A DNA stretch of 64,000 nt from Dysidea avara (Eukaryota; Porifera; Demospongiae; Dictyoceratida; Dysideidae): NCBI RefSeq assembly GCF_963678975.1, contig NC_089273.1, positions 34,341,630-34,405,629 on the forward strand, written 5' to 3'. The stretch's first letter is position 1, and the number at the start of each line of letters is the position of its first letter. Shown in pieces: positions 58,240-64,000 of the stretch. The notes under the pieces are model-generated. The model saw nothing but the letters and a program-made list of their open reading frames with translations, was not told the origin of the DNA and did no database searches. Made by a program: the position numbers and the translations under genes.

Positions 58240-60423
58240 TGCTGCAGGAATTCCTGGAGGTTTAGAGACTGCCATTCATGTTATATACTTGTTACTACAT
58301 CAACCATCATGCTTCTGTCTCTTCCTTGGCTCTATTGAAGATAGATATGAACAATAATGTAGTCGTTCTGCTTTTTTCCGATGCATTGCTGATGATTTCC
58401 AGAGACTTCAGCTTGGGTACAATGGAGCTACTCTCAACCTGCTGAGTTCTGCTTTGGCTCTAGATGCATTATTGCCTCCTCTGGTGTATAACAAGGTGAT
58501 CCTTTGGGCACCTTTGTTTTTTGCTACAATTCATTGATTAAGTGTAGGTTATTGCACAAATCTAGGTATCTTCACTATTTTAGAGACCTGAGGAATGGCA
58601 CAATAATCGTCAAGGGCGAAGGTCTTTAAAATAGCGAAGATACCATGGATTTGGGCAATAACCAATTTAGACTATGGCCTGTGCGGCTCTGGTCACTGCC
58701 AATAATGGCGGCTTCCTGATCGAATTAGTATTAAAAGAACTCACTGGTAAGCTTCCAAGATGAATACCATCATCTCTATTATTGTGACAGGAATCCAGCA
58801 AAACATGTGATGCACGTGACAAAAAATTTGTCACAGGTATCTAACCAGTTTAGATACCTACCCACAGGTATCTATTGGATCTTGAAAACCTTATTAATGA
58901 CCAAACTTCAAAGCATACTATGCATACCATAGTCTAAATTTTTGTCTATCTCCATGATTTAGTGGAAGTTTCATCTCTGGAATTTGGATGATAGGGCTTT
59001 TGTCAGTTCAAAATCTTCCTTGTTGCAGCTTTTGCATTCTCTCTGATCTCATGGTCCATAGTTTGGCCTTCATTTATGTAAATCTGTCCAAGTGTGAATT
59101 ATACTGGCCATTTGGGGACCCTTCACTGAATTTCCCACCAGTATTAAATGTAGGGTTTGGACTCTTGGGATTTCCTACTTGGGAACAACTATTTTTTTGG
59201 TCATTTTCTGTCCTCTTGTTTAGCCAAAGTTGTAGCTGCTCAGAGAGTATTGCTATTTTGGAAGACCCCCAAGTTGAACTTTATTTTTTACATAGTTGTT
59301 TAGGAAGCTATAAAATCATTCATTTTCTACACACGGTACCATTCTGTTTATTGTATTCTTTATCTCAAACTTTGCTCAAGCCACATTTTACAATGTACTA
59401 TTCCTGGTGATTCATGGTGTCAAGCTACTTTACCATTTCACTTGGAGAGCCAGGGCTTGCAGTCATCTTGCCATTCTGCTGCCACAGGTTTTTAGGGTTC
59501 ATGTAACAGTGTTCGTTTACTGGCTTCTCATCTACTATCACAAGATTTCCATGATGTAACCTTTCAGATGAAGGCAAAGCTGTTGCTGACTTTGATAAGT
59601 ATTTATCTGCTACTCAATATGACTTTAAAAAGGCTATACTAGACCAACAGTAACATGACGAGCTTCTTACTTCTTCCAACATCCGAGTTTGAACTCATCT
59701 TTCAGCTCCCTTTCACTCATCTGGTGCTAGTAGTGGATGACCGAAGGCTATCCCCAAGTTTCTCTTGCTCCGGCCTTTCCTGGACCTGAGTCTATTGTTG
59801 GCCTTTGTTTGTGGCTTGGAATTCTTCTTCTTCCACTATCACCACTATGTGTGTGCCTTACTTTTATTTACCAATTTGGTAATCATCTTTTAGAGTGATC
59901 TCATGATCCCATGAGAATTTGTTGCCATGACACTTTAGTTGTCATACTCTGTCCCAAAGTCATCCAGGAGTTTTAAAGGAACAACATCTTTCTCTTGTGG
60001 ACCATTTCCATTCAGGTGAATGGTACCACCCTGATTTTCAGTATGGCTGATCTGCTTACTTATATTTATCAGTTTGCAGCATTACCCAGCCCTATCACAT
60101 TTCTTATTCTTCTTTCTAGTGCTGGGGTTGCTGCTGCAGTTGGGAAGTTAGCTAAAGATCAGAAACATCTAGATACTGCAGAGGAGACAGGATGTGATTT
60201 TATTCCTCTTGTAGTATAAACCTTTCATGTTTGGTTACCCTTCGCTATTCAAAATTGCCGACTGTATAACTGCCAGAAGTGGTGCTTCAACTAAACAAGC
60301 CTGGAAAAAATTGCTGCAACAACATTCAGTTTTGTTATGGACAAATAATGCATATATGATACTAAGATACTGGGCTTTGCAGTGCGAAGACGCTGATTTC
60401 CCTTTCTCCAAGCCCCTCTCGTA
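58240..60423 (+). pseudogene. Non-LTR retrotransposon reverse-transcriptase ORF, heavily mutated
   Basis: In several frames the order is PGGLETAIHVIYLLLHQPS, KIDMNN, WVQWSYSQPAEF, a stop-containing GV*QGDPLG, LSKCELYWPFGDP, EDPQVELYFLHSCLGSYKII, then near the end HPDFQ, AKDQKHLDTAEETGCDFIPL and LLQQHSVLLWTNNAYMILRY. This is the block order of a reverse transcriptase followed by a C-terminal nuclease-like domain found in many invertebrate non-LTR elements. The YADD-type catalytic block was not found intact. More than five stops and frameshifts make it clearly dead. Between 58500 and 58990 the sequence is degraded and may contain an insertion. Confidence 0.75.
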
Positions 60424-60523
60424 ATTGTACTTGCAATTAAGTTATATTAGGGTACCTAATTTTTTTTAGTTGTAATTATGTATTAAGGTAAATATTTTTA
60501 GTTATAAAAAAATTGGTAGCTGG

Positions 60524-60595
60524 CATTGGTTGTTGAATGGTTAGCACAATGGACTAGAGCATCAGTAGTGGCCAAGACTCGGGGATCTGCTTTAA
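60524..60595 (+). other. tRNA-like segment
   Basis: 'tggttagcacaatggactag' resembles the D-arm/A-box region of a tRNA, and 'ctcggggatc' is a poor B box. It is likely a tRNA-derived SINE relic rather than a functional tRNA. Confidence 0.2.
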
Positions 60596-60700
60596 GGAAA
60601 TTTTTTTCTTTTTAAAAACGTTTTTTTCAAAGTTTTTGCTGGTCAGTGTCAATAGCTTTAGATGGCACCTATTGACACAGATGATCAGTATCAATAGCCT

Positions 60701-60701
60701 C

Positions 60702-60733
<32 letters not shown>

Positions 60734-60735
60734 AA
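60701..60735. repeat. (CAA)n microsatellite
   Basis: About eleven CAA units. Confidence 0.95.
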
Positions 60736-60769
60736 ATTGCTTAAACTCGAATTTTAGGCTCACAGCCTA

Positions 60770-61952
60770 CCTGCCTGACCTCAGACTGTGAAGCAGCAAA
60801 ACCTTGAAAAGAATCACACATAATGGAGTTTAAACCAACTTGTAAAGGATCATCTGAAGTCAAAGGAGATTCAGCAAAAGCACGGAGAGTTGAAGCACAT
60901 GGGATGGATAGCTGAGATCTGGGGATGTCAGAAACAGTACTAGCATGTACAAGTGCAATACAACAATGTTTCCTGTACTCAAAAGCTGTCTACATCCAGA
61001 ATTGTGATAATGGTAATGAGATACCCAATGACAAGGGTAAATTAAATGACTGCAAGAGGTAAAAAATGCAGCAGGTGGAAAAGTGGAACTTGATATGCTG
61101 TATGAACAGAATTACTATGTTTCCAGAGGCGTGAACAAGAGGAGAATTGTTTATTACACAGAGGACAATCATATAAAGCTGAATCAGAAGAAGCACAGTT
61201 GGGGCTGGATGCAAGAGAAGATGACAATAAATCAGAACCATCAGGTTCAGGGGCTGTAAATGTTGAAGCGATATTAATCGAGCTATTGATTGTGGAAGGC
61301 AAGGACTTGTAGACTGGAGATGAAGTACTAACAGTTGTGGACGTATTGAATAGAGGAAGTGATTTATTAACTGAGGACTTACTGTCTGGTGTTGAGGACT
61401 TGCTGACTAGAGGGAGTCAATTATTTACTAAAGACTTGCTGTCTGGGGATGGTGATGAATTAATTGAGGATTTTTAACTGGAGATGGTGAATCAGTAGTT
61501 GAGGACTTGCTGACTGGAGATGGTGCAACAATAATTGGGGACTTATTGATTGAAGGTGGGGAAGTATTAACCAAGGACTTGCAAGCTGGAGGAGAACTAT
61601 CTGAAAAAGGACTTGCAGACTGGAGGTGGACTATTAACAAAAGACTTGCTGACTGTAGATGATGAACAATGAAAAAATGACTTGCTGGCTGGCACTGTGG
61701 AAGTGTTAAATGAAAATTTGCTGACAAAAACAGCCAACTTAGTGAAAGGTAAAGTAACGACAAGGTCCAAAACTTGTTGGCTGAAGTGGCATCTAAACTA
61801 TCCACCAACCCAGATGCTTGGCCAAGTATAGCTAGAGTAACACCAGGCAGTGGTAAAGAAGAGGAATCATTGGCTGATACATCATTAATACTCCCATATA
61901 CTGTTTTGACTGTTGAAGAACCACAAGGCACTGCAAACGTAACACTTTTCAC
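60770..61952 (-). pseudogene. Ser/Pro-rich ORF with one C2H2 zinc finger, decayed
   Basis: Reading down from 61952, frames give a Ser/Thr/Pro-rich repetitive region with period-like blocks such as 'APSPVSKSSTTDSPSPVKN', ending in a C2H2 finger at about 61180-61110 (YDCPLCNKQFSSCSRLWKHS then NSVH). Farther down, SQLSIPCASTLRAFAESPL and CDSFQGFAASQSEVRQVG are readable. Several shifts and a stop interrupt it. It may be the N-terminal part of a retroelement ORF related to the 58.2-60.4 kb copy but in the opposite orientation; that link is an inference. Confidence 0.45.
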
Positions 61953-63223
61953 CTTCAGAAGTGGTAGATGACTCCAAAAATTCTCCTAACAGCTTTCCAC
62001 TAAAATGAATAGATTTATTCCAATTGTTGGCAGTCTTTCTTCCAGCATGATGCTTGAATTCAAGGAGTCAATATTACTGAACCAAGATACACACAGTAGC
62101 TGGAGCCATTGTACAAATATTTCATACACAAACTAGCTGATAAAGAACTGCAAACTATGTCCACTACAGTGTTCCAGGCAAACAGGACAACATCACACAA
62201 CTAGAACTCATGTCAAAATTCATTTCTTTTCTACTTTATAAACGTGAATTGAATGGGATGCTATATTTAAGAAGACCAGTGAAGAAGAAACCAAGGCTGA
62301 ACCCAATCCTAATCCCAATGCTAACACTAAAGCATGCCTGTTACAGGGGCAGATCCAGACTTATGAAATGGGGGATCAAAATGAACTTTGGTACTACATT
62401 GTCTGATTTGGTAAAGTGAATAGCTTCTCACCTCACCAACTATGCATTTATCGCTGAAAAGTACATAAAAATCCTTACATAGCTTACAAAACACTGCTCT
62501 AATACTGTCACTGCTTTATTAGAGTGATAGCTCTATTACAGTATCTTGATCTTTGTATACTAAAACTTTTGAAGGGGAGTTAAGAGCTCCCCTTTACAAT
62601 CCTGCATCCACCCTTGTATTAAGCATAATGATGCCTTTCACTGTCTCTATTAATATAGTTTAAAAAATACCTTTAAACGTAGTTAATGGGGGGAACGAAA
62701 CACCAGACCTCTGCCCTGGCAGGAGTTAGGTAGCATTAAAAAGAGAATAGGGCATCAATTAGAGTAAACACGCATGCGTAGTCAGTACCACGCGACCAGT
62801 GAACAGCTGCGTGAGAGTGTTACCCATGCACCCCCTTCCCTCCACTTCTCTGGCGTGGCCTCACTGCACAACTTATGGTACATTGCTTTGGTGTACAACA
62901 ACCGTGTCTACCAAAACATAGCAAGTCTCAGTGGTACACCGCATTTTCAGTAGTGTATTTAACGGGTACACACCCGGAGCACATCTCCCAATAAAAGACC
63001 TGTAGTCTTACCTGACATTTGTATACCGACCAATCAAATTCTATACAGCCATGATATATCATATATGGACCTGCTATACTGGCCCGACTTGGTGTATGCG
63101 CGGTTCACACATACCAGCTGGAAACATAACCCATTGTAATTGTTTGTCAATTTACTTTATTTTTTTAACCAATACAGATAGACATATGGCTGTATCAGCC
63201 CACATCAAGTACGACTGACCTCA
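61953..63223. other. No gene recognised
   Basis: Contains a pair of dispersed motifs at about 62510-62550. A GC-richer stretch begins near 62760. No exon model. Confidence 0.4.
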
Positions 63224-63568
63224 GTGGCACTACCACCATTCAACTGTGGTGATATCACCGCCATCCGGTTCGCGAGCGCCTGCTGGCATCTTCACAAAGC
63301 AAGTGCCAGTACCTCGCCCCGAGGGGGACATACCAGCACACTGCTACTCCGTCTAGCATTTGCTGTCCCCTTTACATGGGTGCACCAACACACTGCCACT
63401 TTGACGGCAACTGTTGACCCCATCTCGGCCAGATGGTTGCAACTACATTCTGGAGCTCTGTTGTCAAATGTAGACGTGCAACTCATCCTGCGCCAATTCA
63501 AACAGAGCACCAGCACCACCAGCTCTGGCTGCAACGCAGCACCTCCATTCCTGATAGAAGGAATGTGA
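63224..63568 (+). other. Open reading segment of unknown significance
   Basis: A 114-codon open segment in locally GC-rich sequence. The predicted product is Ala/Thr/Ser/His-rich with no recognised domain. The opposite strand is also open over 63292-63534, so openness may simply reflect composition. Confidence 0.2.
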
Positions 63569-64000
63569 TAGTATTGGGGTCTCCCCTAGGATGACTGCCA
63601 GAGATATAATAGGCTACGTAGAGGCTTGAGTATGGGGAATTCGGAGGAAAACGGAAATGACTCCTGACGCCGAATTCCCATCTTACCCAAGTACCTGTTG
63701 CCTTATAACCAAGAAAAGGGCCCATTCATGTTTGGCCGTAAAAAATAGAGTTGGAACTTTTATCCTACAAGGCAGCCGAGACCCCGTACATTTACCAAAC
63801 TACCACCACAATCAATAGCTTGTGGGAGGTGAAGAATGCTTGGGATGGTGACAGCAGCCACTGCTGACTCCCCTGCTTCACATAATAGGTAAGTGTACAA
63901 CATTAAAGGTAAGTTTTGGGTGAGTTTGAGGTAAGAGCTAGTGTTGGCCTGGGTTCACCAGAACTTACACTTGCTCTCTCCAACCCTAACTCGCCTCAGA
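63569..64000. other. No gene recognised
   Basis: A short inverted repeat 'gggaattcgg...ccgaattccc' lies at 63636-63681. Otherwise nothing is assignable before the window edge. Confidence 0.35.

Overview
The window is eukaryotic: genes are split by GT-AG introns, there are no operons or ribosome binding sites, the sequence is AT-rich, and microsatellites and small inverted-repeat transposons are everywhere. The gene repertoire (a single-CRD galectin, a molybdenum hydroxylase with many short exons, KDZ and Crypton/DUF3504 elements) fits an early-branching metazoan, most likely a demosponge. The taxon is an inference, not something the sequence proves.

Layout. 0.25-1.7 kb, minus: an unrecognised two-exon protein gene carrying one stop and one frameshift. 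6.3-20.9 kb, plus: 19 phase-consistent exons encoding the molybdenum-cofactor half of a xanthine dehydrogenase/aldehyde oxidase-like enzyme; the FeS and FAD halves are not in the window. Its introns are filled with TIR elements, a foldback composite repeat and a decayed Crypton-type tyrosine recombinase gene (10.7-12.1 kb, minus). 21.7-22.7 kb: a frameshifted copy of a repetitive invertebrate protein family. 24.4-24.8 kb: a compact intronless galectin with TATA box and poly(A) signal. 27.4-30.1 kb: palindromic and tandem repeats, then an exon coding an unusual CXXC zinc finger. 31-39.4 kb, minus: a multi-exon KDZ-type transposase gene with a Cys-rich CxC cluster and a probable 8-nt microexon, partly decayed.

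40-57 kb is mostly repeats: a (CA)n tract of about 218 bp, two long-TIR elements, a duplicated SINE-like unit, an AT-rich satellite split by about 4 kb of inserted repeats, a 1.7-kb minisatellite, a HECT-like pseudogene fragment and a truncated LINE 3' end. 58.2-60.4 kb holds a heavily mutated non-LTR reverse transcriptase copy. 60.8-61.95 kb, minus, holds a decayed Ser/Pro-rich ORF with one C2H2 finger. The last 2 kb contain nothing I can assign.

Only the oxidase and the galectin look intact as host genes. The CXXC exon is open but isolated. Almost everything else is transposon-derived and much of it is nested, so insertion order can be read in several places.
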